Source: Pseudomonas sp. Gutcm_11s (GTDB lineage Bacteria; Pseudomonadota; Gammaproteobacteria; Pseudomonadales; Pseudomonadaceae). From it: a stretch of 64,000 nucleotides of DNA. The stretch covers positions 40,350-104,349 of the forward strand of contig NZ_JAQSUW010000002.1 of NCBI RefSeq assembly GCF_028649395.1. The letters are read 5' to 3'. The notes beneath the pieces are model-generated. The model saw only the letters and a list, made by a program, of their open reading frames with translations, had not been told where the DNA came from and searched no databases. Shown here one piece after another: positions 1 to 8,572 of the stretch. Positions within the stretch are counted from its first letter, which is position 1. Every line of letters begins with the position of its first letter. Both the position numbers and the translations under genes were made by a program.

Positions 1-1081
1 GATTGGCGGCGAGGCTTCTCGCGTGCAGCAGAGCTTCGCCAATCCTCCAGACCGGTAGGGTTATATCGAAAACAGTAGCGGGGGGAACTGGGGCGCGTCC
101 CGGTAGCTGCGCATCCATACCATCTTCTTGAAAGCCACGAAGGATGAAGGCCAAGCCATCTGGATGGATCCGCCAGAAGTCAGAGTGCGCCGCATCTCGA
201 TCTTCTACCGAAGTTTGGGGATCACCTCCCAACCAGCACTCGACAGCGCCGCCAAATGGGTAAGGCTGAATTCCGGCCCGCGTCGGATACCAGAACGGTG
301 GCCAGCCTGTGTGTCTCGCAACGCTCGCTCTAAGTAGCTCGGGGAATTGTGCTGGGGCGATTTGCCTGCGTTCGCCGACTATTTCGTAGGCGACGCTGAA
401 GCGCCCATGGGGTAGGCGAGGCCCAACTCTTTCAGGGAGTGGCTCGATGAGTCCCCTCCAGCGTTCATGGCTAGACATTATCCATTCATCGAGCCTGGCA
501 GGCTCAGGCGGTTGCTCCACCTGTGGAACAGATCCAGATATCAAGTCTCTGATCTGATCGAACATCTCGTCGCGCCGATTCCGAAGGCATCGAGCTAGGA
601 GGTCATCCCAATCCTGCGCACTTTGGGGAACTTCGCTACGAGGGCCCGGCTTTCGAATATAGATCGCGTTGTTCTGAACGGTGTTTCCATTTGGCCCGGC
701 TCTGCGTGCTCTAACAGGCACGCGATGCCCGCCGGGAACGATCACGATAGGAAAGACGGCACCCACCGGATTTGTAACGATATGCACCGCACAGTGAAAC
801 GGTGGATCACAGTAGTTTTGCACGATGCCGTTAATCAGGTCTTGGCTGTAACGATCTAGTGTGGCAGGTCGCCCTTCTGCTTCCACTATGCCCGCATCAG
901 TTTCAACGAGACCGAGCATGATAAACCCACCACCGTGGTTAACGAGGGCGAGAACAGCCTTTGCGAAAGTCGCCTTGTCATCGCTTGAATCTTGCAGATC
1001 GAGCCAATTCTTGATCTCGCAATCAAGATCCTCTCGTGGGTCAACCAAGAGGTCGGCTAGACGTTCGCGGGAAACTGTCAT
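1..1081 (-). CDS. AlbA_2/Schlafen-type putative nucleic-acid-binding protein, C-terminus beyond window
   Basis: An open minus-strand frame of 360 codons starts at an ATG at 1079-1081 and runs off the left edge without a stop. Near residues 22-60 the protein has the pattern of the AlbA_2 (Schlafen-like) domain: an E-x-K segment, then an alanine-rich helix, then NHGGGFIMLGL, the usual N-x-x-GG-x-hydrophobic-G signature. That domain is found in transcription factors, helicases and several defence proteins and is thought to bind DNA or RNA. The rest (tryptophan-rich, about residues 200-360) I do not recognise. It lies in the mobile island, in the same direction as the dnd genes. The complete length and any C-terminal catalytic domain cannot be judged here. 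Confidence 0.7.
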   Translation of the reverse strand, partial: MTVSRERLADLLVDPREDLDCEIKNWLDLQDSSDDKATFAKAVLALVNHGGGFIMLGLVETDAGIVEAEGRPATLDRYSQDLINGIVQNYCDPPFHCAVHIVTNPVGAVFPIVIVPGGHRVPVRARRAGPNGNTVQNNAIYIRKPGPRSEVPQSAQDWDDLLARCLRNRRDEMFDQIRDLISGSVPQVEQPPEPARLDEWIMSSHERWRGLIEPLPERVGPRLPHGRFSVAYEIVGERRQIAPAQFPELLRASVARHTGWPPFWYPTRAGIQPYPFGGAVECWLGGDPQTSVEDRDAAHSDFWRIHPDGLAFILRGFQEDGMDAQLPGRAPVPPATVFDITLPVWRIGEALLHARSLAAN

Positions 1082-1484
1082 ATAGCAACATCCTTGCGCA
1101 CTGTTCAGAAATGCTACCCGTATTACGGTAATTGTACTGGCTCAGCAGCGTCTATCTATATACACCGCTGACGTCAGCTCTTGGCCCAGAGTGTGCAAAA
1201 CATCTGGACAGAATTGAAGTGCGCGCATCTACGCGAAATCTGGAACTTATCGGCACGTTAGCAGATATGGATTTTTCGTAGGCGCACATTTTTCAGCCTG
1301 AAATTTGATGCCTGCCATGCTCGAAAACGTTTTTACACAGCCTCGGCCGGAAACAACTTCTCGTCACCAGTTCAATCCACAGCCAATAGCGATCGTTAGT
1401 TAAAGACCTCCACTTGCTACGTGAAGGTATTCCCCCAATGCCGAGTGATGCAAAATTTTGTAAGCCCCTCCTCAAGCACACGCA
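1082..1484. other. Intergenic stretch, no convincing gene
   Basis: About 400 bases between the AlbA_2 gene and the Gp2-like gene. The only minus-strand frame of note (1293-1481, 62 codons, GTG start just behind the Gp2-like gene) has no recognisable domain and is not supported beyond being open. I see no RNA gene or clear terminator here. Confidence 0.4.
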
Positions 1485-2195
1485 TCACCCCTTACTACTT
1501 CCAAACCCTTTCTGGCGATCACCGTAGGACTTAGTAGCCATCTTGCATAGGTAGCTAGCTCGATAGAACAGCGCTGGAAGCTCATCCACATCACCACGAC
1601 GAACGCGCCGGTCCACACGGTATTCAGCATTGTCCGGGATCTCCACTAGACCTCTGGCCTGACTCACCGACAACCCCAGCGCACCAGCCCAAGAAGCCTC
1701 TATGCGACTGACTATGTTTCCTCCCTTTGAACCCAGCCTCCCTATCGTGTAGTAGGCGTCGCGATTGACCAGGATCAGCAGATGGTAGTGCTGCCTACTG
1801 CCCCCTGTTTCTTTCGACCAGACGTACCGTACCTTGCAGCCATGAGCGAAGCCATTACGCTCACGCACTTTGTTCTGGTGATACCTAATCTTCTTGGCGA
1901 ACGACTCGAAGAATCGGCTAATGACTTCGTTCGTATAGGCGTGAGCAGGTAGATCAATGCCGCGGGGCAACCGAAGATCCACTCTGAAAGCCAACAGCCT
2001 CGGATACTCAGCCAAGGCTAGGTCGATAGTGCGCTTGAGGTCAGACAGATACTCCCGGACGAAAGGCCCCTTGTTTCTCATCAGGGGCAGGCGCTCGAAG
2101 GTCTCATCGTAGTGCAGGTGGAGGTTGTTGTTGCCGGGGTGACGCAGGGGGTACTGCTGATCGGGATCAGTGTACGTCTTGGTAAGGTCGAACAT
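1485..2195 (-). CDS. Inovirus Gp2-like / YagK-YfjJ family protein with HUH-type motifs
   Basis: 236 residues, ATG start. The family (YagK_YfjJ_C, inovirus Gp2) is common in filamentous-phage relatives and integrated islands and is considered related to rolling-circle replication initiators. What is visible: QHYHLLILVN at about residues 135-144, an H-x-H motif followed by a hydrophobic strand (HUH motif 2), and YLCK in ASYLCKMATK near the C-terminus, matching the Y-x-x-K of HUH motif 3. It could nick and replicate an episomal form of the island. No coat, adsorption or Zot-like assembly gene of an inovirus is in the window, so this is more like a replication module of an integrative element than a whole phage. 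Confidence 0.75.
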   Translation of the reverse strand: MFDLTKTYTDPDQQYPLRHPGNNNLHLHYDETFERLPLMRNKGPFVREYLSDLKRTIDLALAEYPRLLAFRVDLRLPRGIDLPAHAYTNEVISRFFESFAKKIRYHQNKVRERNGFAHGCKVRYVWSKETGGSRQHYHLLILVNRDAYYTIGRLGSKGGNIVSRIEASWAGALGLSVSQARGLVEIPDNAEYRVDRRVRRGDVDELPALFYRASYLCKMATKSYGDRQKGFGSSKG

Positions 2196-2824
2196 GGCTA
2201 TGAGCTCTCAGTGGTTGAGTTTCATAACCTGTGAGAGCTGTGTTCTTTTTTACCGACACCTCACCTATACACCTCTCGGTGTGGCGCATTGGCCTCGGCG
2301 CGCCTGCTGTTCAATTGATTACTCGGCGGACAGAGTTCTTTGTACGCAGCGCGGTGCTGGTGCTTTAGGAAGTGGCTGCGTGTACAGCCACAGGTGTGGG
2401 ACTTGATCAGCACTGATGCTTGCTGCTGATCACGCAGGTAGATTCTTAGGATAGGAATAGCTAGTAAAAGCATAATACCCGCACCGAAACTGCAACTCCC
2501 TTAAAACCGGGGCAAATTCAACTCAAAAGCCCCCAAAACACAGGCATTATTGCTATATCCGAATTCCGGAGATAAACCAGGCATAAGCGTCGTAATCGCG
2601 TCCTTGAGATGCCATCGTCGACTTACTCAGGCAGTGACGTACCTCTTTGACAGTAACTGCTCCATAGACCCTATTCGCCCATAGCCCACTGATCATCGGA
2701 TGCTAAGCGCCCATGTTCACGAGGTCCCACAATGGGCCCCGATGCCAAGATTTAGAAAGTCTATCTGTACCAAAGCCCATCGACTTTCGTAAATCCATCA
2801 GCGGTGGCCGCCTAGGTTTGATAT
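2196..2824. other. Long intergenic stretch in the island
   Basis: About 630 bases upstream of the Gp2-like gene. It contains an 8-bp inverted repeat, AGCTCTCA at 2203-2210 and TGAGAGCT at 2232-2239, just before the Gp2-like start. A 70-codon minus frame at 2261-2473 begins with ATG and a hydrophobic N-terminus but shows no family features. Nothing else is supported. Space next to a HUH-type gene is where a replication origin or element-specific promoter could lie, but I cannot show that. Confidence 0.35.
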
Positions 2825-3322
2825 TCAGTCACCGAGCTCGGGCTTCATGAGGGCACGGATTTCGTACAGCTTACTGCTCACGTCATGAAGTTTATTAATG
2901 AATTCATCCAGAAAATCGTTGGTGACTTCAAAGTAGCGATTTTTTTTATCCAAACGGCGGTGCAGAATCTGCTGCCTGGCCTTATTGGTGATTGGATAGG
3001 CATGCACGATGTCCGAACGCTGGGTATTCAACGCTTGGAACATATCAGCGGCGACGCGTCCAATGGGCTCAACTTCCGGCTTACAAACCTTAGCTTTCTC
3101 TACGCTATTGCGGAATTCGCTCAAGATAATGCCACCTGTTTTTGCCTGAAGCGCTGTACGGTCCACGAGCGGGTCAAGGTGGTGAGCTACTTCGGACATA
3201 AAACTGCTTATGGAAGCAAATCCATATAGCGCAACCCCTAGCCGGTAAATGTATCCATCGTCAGCAGGAAGCGCGAGACGCGTAAGTCCTCTGATGGCTT
3301 TAGTGTCCAGATTGATTGTCAT
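2825..3322 (-). CDS. Unknown protein with a HEPN-like R-x4-H motif
   Basis: 165 residues from the ATG at 3320-3322, chosen because GGAG lies eight bases upstream; the frame could also start at GTG 3352. The protein is predicted largely helical. RSDIVH (about residues 101-106) fits the R-x4-6-H motif of HEPN-fold RNases, in the helical context NTQRSDIVHAYPIT. HEPN proteins are frequent as toxins or C-terminal effectors in defence islands. No partner antitoxin (MNT or similar) is visible next to it. The motif is short, so the assignment is tentative; otherwise I do not recognise the protein. Confidence 0.5.
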   Translation of the reverse strand: MTINLDTKAIRGLTRLALPADDGYIYRLGVALYGFASISSFMSEVAHHLDPLVDRTALQAKTGGIILSEFRNSVEKAKVCKPEVEPIGRVAADMFQALNTQRSDIVHAYPITNKARQQILHRRLDKKNRYFEVTNDFLDEFINKLHDVSSKLYEIRALMKPELGD

Positions 3323-3441
3323 TGCGCGTACTCCAATTTCCTTATCAGGCACAGAAAATGCGGGGGGGCTAACTCTGTGAAGCCGGGTCGCATTCAGTAG
3401 AGGAAGAAATTCTTGAGCTTATGGTGCAGCCAGCTGAATAC

Positions 3442-3711
3442 CTAGATCAGGATTTGCAGCTTGCGATAGAAGACCACGGTGTCGCCCCAAAAGCCCAATC
3501 GTTCGCGTAGCCGCACTATCTCGCTATTCACCGTTTTGTAAGCATTGGTATTAGTCATACCTGCTGCAACCATGTTCTGTTGAACCTTACTCAATCGACG
3601 GTACACAGCGATCTCGACTGCGTGACGCCTGAAATGAGGCCGGTTGAAAGCGCGATGCTTGCCGAGCAGCAGCAAGCAGGCGCCGAAGCCCGCCAGAAAG
3701 ATCTGCCACAT
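3442..3711 (-). CDS. Small unknown membrane-anchored protein
   Basis: About 89 residues from the ATG at 3709-3711; the same frame is open to a GTG at 3792. The N-terminus is one hydrophobic segment (WQIFLAGFGACLLLL), followed by a basic, charged, probably helical cytoplasmic part. An overlapping upstream frame (3591-3836) encodes another hydrophobic segment, so the two may form a coupled pair or a single gene split by a frameshift near 3715-3735. Function unknown. Confidence 0.4.
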   Translation of the reverse strand: MWQIFLAGFGACLLLLGKHRAFNRPHFRRHAVEIAVYRRLSKVQQNMVAAGMTNTNAYKTVNSEIVRLRERLGFWGDTVVFYRKLQILI

Positions 3712-3836
3712 GCTGATCTCAAGCCCCTGAGATGCCGAAACTCCGCAAGCTGAGGCGCCTGCCAGCAGGCTATCGCAAATAACACAAGCCACATGGCAAT
3801 GGCGAACAGCGCGTGGCTTGTTGGAGGGTAGTGCAA
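3591..3836 (-). CDS. Possible small hydrophobic protein overlapping the next gene
   Basis: 81 codons from a TTG. The first 30 residues contain a good membrane segment (ALFAIAMWLVLFAIACW), but the C-terminal half is cysteine- and serine-rich with low plausibility and lies inside the overlapping frame of 3442-3792. It could be a short coupled gene or the 5' part of a frameshifted two-helix membrane protein. An internal ATG (residue 15) is an alternative start. Confidence 0.25.
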   Translation of the reverse strand: MHYPPTSHALFAIAMWLVLFAIACWQAPQLAEFRHLRGLRSACGRSFWRASAPACCCSASIALSTGLISGVTQSRSLCTVD

Positions 3837-3986
3837 TATTAGTTTTAGATAGAGCGAGAACGGATCATAGCAACTCCTGGATGAAGGCTGTCCTGACCTG
3901 AAGGCTAAGATTCAAAATAAGCATCCAGTCTTCAGCAGACTCCATCCAACCCTATGGCTGCAGAAGGTGGACGCCTGAGCACACGA

Positions 3987-4259
3987 TTAATCCTCGGGCT
4001 TGCTATTTGAAAGCACGTATCCGGCAATGGTACCAAGAAGAGCAGCAAGAGTTTCGGTTTGAAAATTCGTCAGTATTGCAAGAATCAGAATTGTTGGGAT
4101 GAAAAGAACAATTCCAACTGCCTTGAGAGAGTTGGGGCCGAAACCCTGACCTTTGGCTTTGACGCGCTTATAAACAATATTCAAGCCATAAAGCATGACC
4201 AGTGCTGCAGCGGAGACAGCAATAAAGTGCATCCATGTAAACTCCGGTTGCGGTAACAC
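3987..4259 (-). CDS. Small two-helix membrane protein, unknown function
   Basis: 90 residues from a GTG whose G is shared with the TAG stop of the AlpA-like gene; GGAG lies a few bases upstream. It has two hydrophobic segments at about residues 10-30 and 45-65, a basic loop between them (KRVKAKGQGFG) and a short acidic tail. The tight coupling to the AlpA-like regulator suggests they are made together. Small two-helix proteins in such elements may be holin-like or membrane-sensing, but I cannot assign one. Confidence 0.55.
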   Translation of the reverse strand: MLPQPEFTWMHFIAVSAAALVMLYGLNIVYKRVKAKGQGFGPNSLKAVGIVLFIPTILILAILTNFQTETLAALLGTIAGYVLSNSKPED

Positions 4260-4486
4260 TAGTGGCTCCTTTTAGATGTGCAATAAAGATCTCGATGCGC
4301 AATCCTAGCCTGAATCCATTCGCATACCTCACTTTCGACCCAACCGACGCTACGGCTAGTCAATGGAACCGGCTTTGGAAACGTACCGGCGCCTATAAGC
4401 TTGTAGATGGTCGACCTGGCCAAGCCTGTTGAGCCGACAACATCTCTCAAACGAATGATCCTAGTTAAAGACTCTTTATTAACCAA
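4259..4486 (-). CDS. AlpA-family phage/island regulatory protein
   Basis: 75 residues from a TTG with GGAG six bases upstream. The sequence has the AlpA (MerR-like winged-helix) pattern: IIRLRDVVGSTGLARSTIY (recognition helix region), then a GTFPKPVPL wing, then GWVESEVCEWIQARI. AlpA proteins activate integrase/excisionase genes or other functions of integrated elements. It lies at the start of the left part of the island, downstream of dndE with about 190 bases between, so it is probably separately expressed. It is good evidence that this stretch is a mobile element. Confidence 0.8.
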   Translation of the reverse strand: MVNKESLTRIIRLRDVVGSTGLARSTIYKLIGAGTFPKPVPLTSRSVGWVESEVCEWIQARIAHRDLYCTSKRSH

Positions 4487-4680
4487 GAGCTACTCCAGAA
4501 AATACGCGAATACCCTCCTATCAAAGGCCAACCTGTAATAGAGAGGGTTATTCACTTAGCGCAGAGCCGGATGAACAGAAAACGGCGAAACCATATCAAA
4601 TATCGCAGCGATCGCTCTCCAACCTAAATAAACCAAACCAGGACAATTTTGCATCGAAACAGCAAGGCAAACAATGTCGC

Positions 4681-5040
4681 TCAAATCGCCAGCTGAACAA
4701 CTTCTTTTAAAGACTTAACATGCCCCATCTTGTGCAATCCAACCTCAATCAAAGAGGCAACGCACCGAACAGGATCCCACTCCAAATTGCATTCAAAAAC
4801 AAACTGCTTCAACAGCGCCTCATAAATATCCATGTGCTCCCCAAAAAGTGTGGGAGCATTGAACTCCTGCCCGTCAAGGTCAGAAACACTAGCATTTCCC
4901 AGCCCATTAATATCTTTAAGCGCAGTTGAAATAGCAAATCGACAAAGAATATTTGGCGTAAGCCCCGTCTTAGATTTCAAGTATTTCAACTTGGCACTGG
5001 ACGCGGATGAAATTTTAAACTTATGCGGAAATGAATTCAT
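4681..5040 (-). CDS. dndE: DNA phosphorothioation protein DndE
   Basis: 119 residues, ATG start overlapping the dndD stop by four bases. The KLKYLKSKTGLTPNILCRFA segment near the N-terminus is the conserved DndE helix-loop region, and the length fits the family (about 110-120). DndE is a small, basic, helical protein reported to bind nicked DNA and needed with DndC and DndD for sulfur incorporation into the backbone. It is the last gene of the dndBCDE run; no convincing rho-independent terminator follows before the AlpA-like gene. Confidence 0.88.
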   Translation of the reverse strand: MNSFPHKFKISSASSAKLKYLKSKTGLTPNILCRFAISTALKDINGLGNASVSDLDGQEFNAPTLFGEHMDIYEALLKQFVFECNLEWDPVRCVASLIEVGLHKMGHVKSLKEVVQLAI

Positions 5041-7049
5041 ACGTCCTCCTTGCTACGCCAAAAATATCCTTCTTCAACTCGAGTAGAACGAGAATCAGGT
5101 GAGTAAACCAAGTGATAAGAATGCGATATATTTGACTTCAAACCCTCATAGAAAGCGCAATCAATCTCTGTATCAGTAGAGAGAATAATTACCTGATGGC
5201 TAGTTTTCGGAAAATAGTTCTCTACCAATTTTCTTCTATGCACCGAATCCAATCGCCCCAAAGGAGTATCTATCACTACTGGTAAACTTCTTCCTGAAGT
5301 ACGCGCCAAAGCCTCTAGAATAGAAATAGCGAATATCTGTTTCTCTCCGGCCGAGAGTTCACTTTTGCGGATGACCATGCCACTTTCATCAAGGAGCTCC
5401 ACCTCAAAAGTAGCTGGGTCTACTGAGATAGAAAGATGACGGTCCTCCTTTCTAGCTAGCCTGTTGAAGGAGGAGTAAAACTGTTCCTGGAGCTCGCGCA
5501 ACTTTGTTTCACGAGCTTGCTTAGAGAACTCCTTTAACACATCACGTGCTTGCTCGGCCAGTGAGAAAACTTTCCCTTTCTCAGCTGATTTCACCGCCTC
5601 GGAATGCAACTCATCGAGCCGTCGCGCCACAAATGAGAGCTGGTAAAGAAGCTTTTTGACATCGTCGGCCATAGCAGCTTTCAGAGCTTTGAGCGCCCCC
5701 AACTTTTCTTGATGAACTGCCTGCTCTTTAAACAGAGGTATCAATACATTCTCATCGGGAGCTCGGGCCATGTTCTCGCCAAGCGAGTCGATATGTGAAT
5801 CTATATCCTCAAGCTCTGTAGATAAGACATTAGCTCGGTCTTTATCAATTTTCAGCGCTCTATTTAGCCGATCTTTAGTCGCTGCAATACGAGAGTCCGA
5901 AGCATCATGAAGAATAGATACAGTATCTTTAGCCTTTTCCAGAGCCTCACTAAAAGTCTCTAGATAAATACCTCTTATAGCCTGCTCATTACCAATCAAC
6001 TGAGGAATATTCTTTTGCATTGCCTGAGCAAATATAGGCTCTTGGCCTTTAATGAAATCTGCCAACTCCTTAATATTACGAGCCTCACGCTCAGAATTCA
6101 TTTGACTCAACAAATTACCGGCAAGCTTTCGAGAAATTGCTAAAGGCAAAAGCCCAGTTGCAAGATCGTGCAAAGAATCCTCAATGACTTTCTTTCTAGC
6201 GATAAGCACCTCAAGCTGTAAGCTTTCTTCTTGCTTAGAGGAACTCCAAGCCCCGCCTCTAGCCTTAATCTGCAGATCGAAACTAGAAATAACCTTCTCT
6301 GTTTCTACAGTTTCGATCTTGAGTTGCAGAAGACGCTCTCTTACCAACTCAATTTTAGCTTTGATAGTAGAGTACTCATTAAGAGCCGTAGCAATTTTTT
6401 CCTGCCGCTCTTGAGTAGCCCCCTTAGCCGCCCGAGTTCTCACTAGAATAGAGAGGTCCGAATCAAGCCGATCGATAATATCTAGTCCTAGAAGCTTGTT
6501 AATCGAATCCCGGAGAGCTCCTCCAGTAGTTTCCTCCGCCAGACTAGAAATTTTCTCACCATCAAAGAAGAAGAGCTCAGATACACCAATAGGGATAAGC
6601 TCATTCAAGAAAGACTGAGCTTGCTCATATGAAAGCTCCGCAAGATCCTGGCCGTCCCTAGAGATAATCAGCCCTTCTTTAACCTTCTCGGAACGATCAA
6701 AGCTCCAATCTCTTTTAAGATGATAAGTAGATATAACCCCATGCTGCGCATAGCGGAAGGTTAACTCAAGAGCCGCTCTACTCGGCTGAGCGATCGCAAG
6801 AGGAGCCCGATGGATGCACTCTTTCAAATATTGATGATACTCAGAAATCGTAGCACCAACACCAAGCACTCCTCGCCCATATAGAGCCAACTTAAGTGCA
6901 GAAAGGATAGTGGTCTTGCCACCTCCGTTCAGCCCACCGAACAGGACAATTGGTGCCGGCTTACCTCTTTTCAGCTTTGGAACGAGGTCAAAATTATGCA
7001 GACCACTGAAAACCCGAAAGTCAAGGACGGAAAGCGAGTCTATGATCAT
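5037..7049 (-). CDS. dndD: DNA phosphorothioation ATPase DndD (SMC/RecN-like)
   Basis: 670 residues, the usual length. Walker A is GGLNGGGKTT (about residues 38-47). A long coiled coil fills the middle. The C-terminal head has the ABC signature LSAGEKQ, Walker B LPVVIDTPLGRLD and a late ILSTDTE switch-like strand, the order seen in RecN/SMC-type ATPases. DndD is thought to use ATP to open or nick DNA for sulfur insertion. The start codon shares a base with the dndC stop (TAATG), so translation is probably coupled. No broken motif was seen. Confidence 0.93.
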   Translation of the reverse strand: MIIDSLSVLDFRVFSGLHNFDLVPKLKRGKPAPIVLFGGLNGGGKTTILSALKLALYGRGVLGVGATISEYHQYLKECIHRAPLAIAQPSRAALELTFRYAQHGVISTYHLKRDWSFDRSEKVKEGLIISRDGQDLAELSYEQAQSFLNELIPIGVSELFFFDGEKISSLAEETTGGALRDSINKLLGLDIIDRLDSDLSILVRTRAAKGATQERQEKIATALNEYSTIKAKIELVRERLLQLKIETVETEKVISSFDLQIKARGGAWSSSKQEESLQLEVLIARKKVIEDSLHDLATGLLPLAISRKLAGNLLSQMNSEREARNIKELADFIKGQEPIFAQAMQKNIPQLIGNEQAIRGIYLETFSEALEKAKDTVSILHDASDSRIAATKDRLNRALKIDKDRANVLSTELEDIDSHIDSLGENMARAPDENVLIPLFKEQAVHQEKLGALKALKAAMADDVKKLLYQLSFVARRLDELHSEAVKSAEKGKVFSLAEQARDVLKEFSKQARETKLRELQEQFYSSFNRLARKEDRHLSISVDPATFEVELLDESGMVIRKSELSAGEKQIFAISILEALARTSGRSLPVVIDTPLGRLDSVHRRKLVENYFPKTSHQVIILSTDTEIDCAFYEGLKSNISHSYHLVYSPDSRSTRVEEGYFWRSKEDV

Positions 7050-8572
7050 TACAATAGACCCTCGATTTCACGTTTCAAAGCTTCAAATTCCTTACGGTAA
7101 ACATCTTGATCGCGAGGAGCGGAATGCCTTTCCAGCGCAGCCTCTAACCCGCCCCAATCCTGCTCTAAAACGCGCTGGAGGTCATCGAGAATTCCTTTAC
7201 GCCGAGACAACCCTGAAAACGACAACTCCGAGTCAATTAGTTTCATAACCAAAGCAGCGGGGACACCTTTTGTACGTTCCAGGTCAGCAAGAATGGCTGC
7301 ATCCGGCTCGGTGAAAGCACCGGCGTCATTCTTAATCCAGTCAATATGATCTCCCGGATAAACCTCAGAATAAATTTTGGGCAAGGAGTCCAGCCAATCG
7401 GGCTCATTTGGGTCCTTAAGCCACTGCTGCCGTATGATCTGCAGCTCATCCCGTCCAATTAAATCTATGTCATGACCACTGGCACGAATATTCCTCTCAA
7501 TCTGCAGTAACTCCTTGAGCCAAGACTTCCGATAGCTCATCCAGTAAGGCCCTGGCACATGTTTTGTAGCAACATTATCGTCGCTATCAATCGCCCCACG
7601 CGCAAACGTCACCTTACCAGTCCGGCGCTTGTAGTTCCGATATTCAGTTTTATTTTCCGGTAGCGAACTAAAATGCAAACTATTCCTAAAGTCTAAAAGT
7701 GGACGCATCCACTCCTCGCCGGTGCTTACAAGTCCTTCAATAGCTTTATCTTGCGTAACCACCGTGCAAGTCCAGCAACCAAATCGGGAGCTGCCGCAAG
7801 ATGGCGTATTGGTATCAATAACCAGAGGACATTCTCCGGCGTTCGATCCTTTGTACAAGTCAAATAGAACCCTATTAGAGCCGCCCCACGGGCGAGGGGC
7901 ACTCATCAAATACTCCCAAACTTCTTCTGATGACCAATACTCAATTGGCATATACGTATATGCATTTGGTAGAGAAGAGTGTCGTCCCAACGCAGAGCCA
8001 TCAATACGATGCCGCGCAATGACCTGAGCACGAGTTGAGCTCTCCTGGCGCCTCGAGCCAAGAACAACAACCACTTCACCAAACTTAGCGACTTTATCTT
8101 TGATAAACTCACTAACAGGATCAATCTTCATCCGCTCAGTGCACCAACGGAATGCTTTTGTTGGCGCAGGATATCCTTTCCCTAGAAGATTAACCCAAAA
8201 AGTCTCATCGGCATCCGGCATTACTGCATGGGCAGTCATCGGAATTTTGTCTTTGGGGGCTTGATGATTGATTGACTCAAGCGCACTGCGAATCATGTCA
8301 ACTACGACAGGAGTTTCAACTCTAGTATCAGAAGAGACAACATATACATGCTTATGCCGCTCCTTCTCAGGCAAAAGTTTTAAAGCCGCGTACACAAGAG
8401 AAAGTATAACTGTTGAATCCTTACCACCACTAAAGCCAACAACCCAAGGGCGAGTATCAGCCCTGTAGATATGCTGCACCTCTCGGATTAGATCTACGAG
8501 CGGCCTGTCAGCAATAACTGTTGCCTCTAGAAACTCTTGATGACTACTATAAAGAAATTGTTCTTCACTCAT
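7049..8572 (-). CDS. dndC: DNA phosphorothioation sulfurtransferase DndC (PAPS-reductase-like)
   Basis: 507 residues. The PP-loop ATP pyrophosphatase motif SGGKDST is near residue 49, followed by the family motif LGSRRQESSTRA. A cysteine cluster near residues 235-265 (GECPLV, then SCGSSRFGCWTC) fits the known [4Fe-4S] cluster of DndC. The protein activates DNA or relays sulfur from a cysteine desulfurase. It overlaps dndB by eight bases. No dndA desulfurase is in the window, so the housekeeping IscS would have to supply sulfur, which is known for other dnd loci lacking dndA. Confidence 0.93.
   Translation of the reverse strand: MSEEQFLYSSHQEFLEATVIADRPLVDLIREVQHIYRADTRPWVVGFSGGKDSTVILSLVYAALKLLPEKERHKHVYVVSSDTRVETPVVVDMIRSALESINHQAPKDKIPMTAHAVMPDADETFWVNLLGKGYPAPTKAFRWCTERMKIDPVSEFIKDKVAKFGEVVVVLGSRRQESSTRAQVIARHRIDGSALGRHSSLPNAYTYMPIEYWSSEEVWEYLMSAPRPWGGSNRVLFDLYKGSNAGECPLVIDTNTPSCGSSRFGCWTCTVVTQDKAIEGLVSTGEEWMRPLLDFRNSLHFSSLPENKTEYRNYKRRTGKVTFARGAIDSDDNVATKHVPGPYWMSYRKSWLKELLQIERNIRASGHDIDLIGRDELQIIRQQWLKDPNEPDWLDSLPKIYSEVYPGDHIDWIKNDAGAFTEPDAAILADLERTKGVPAALVMKLIDSELSFSGLSRRKGILDDLQRVLEQDWGGLEAALERHSAPRDQDVYRKEFEALKREIEGLL

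Noticed and set aside
1485..4486. A complete filamentous phage
   Set aside because: No coat protein, adsorption protein or Zot-like ATPase found; only a Gp2-like protein and small membrane proteins.
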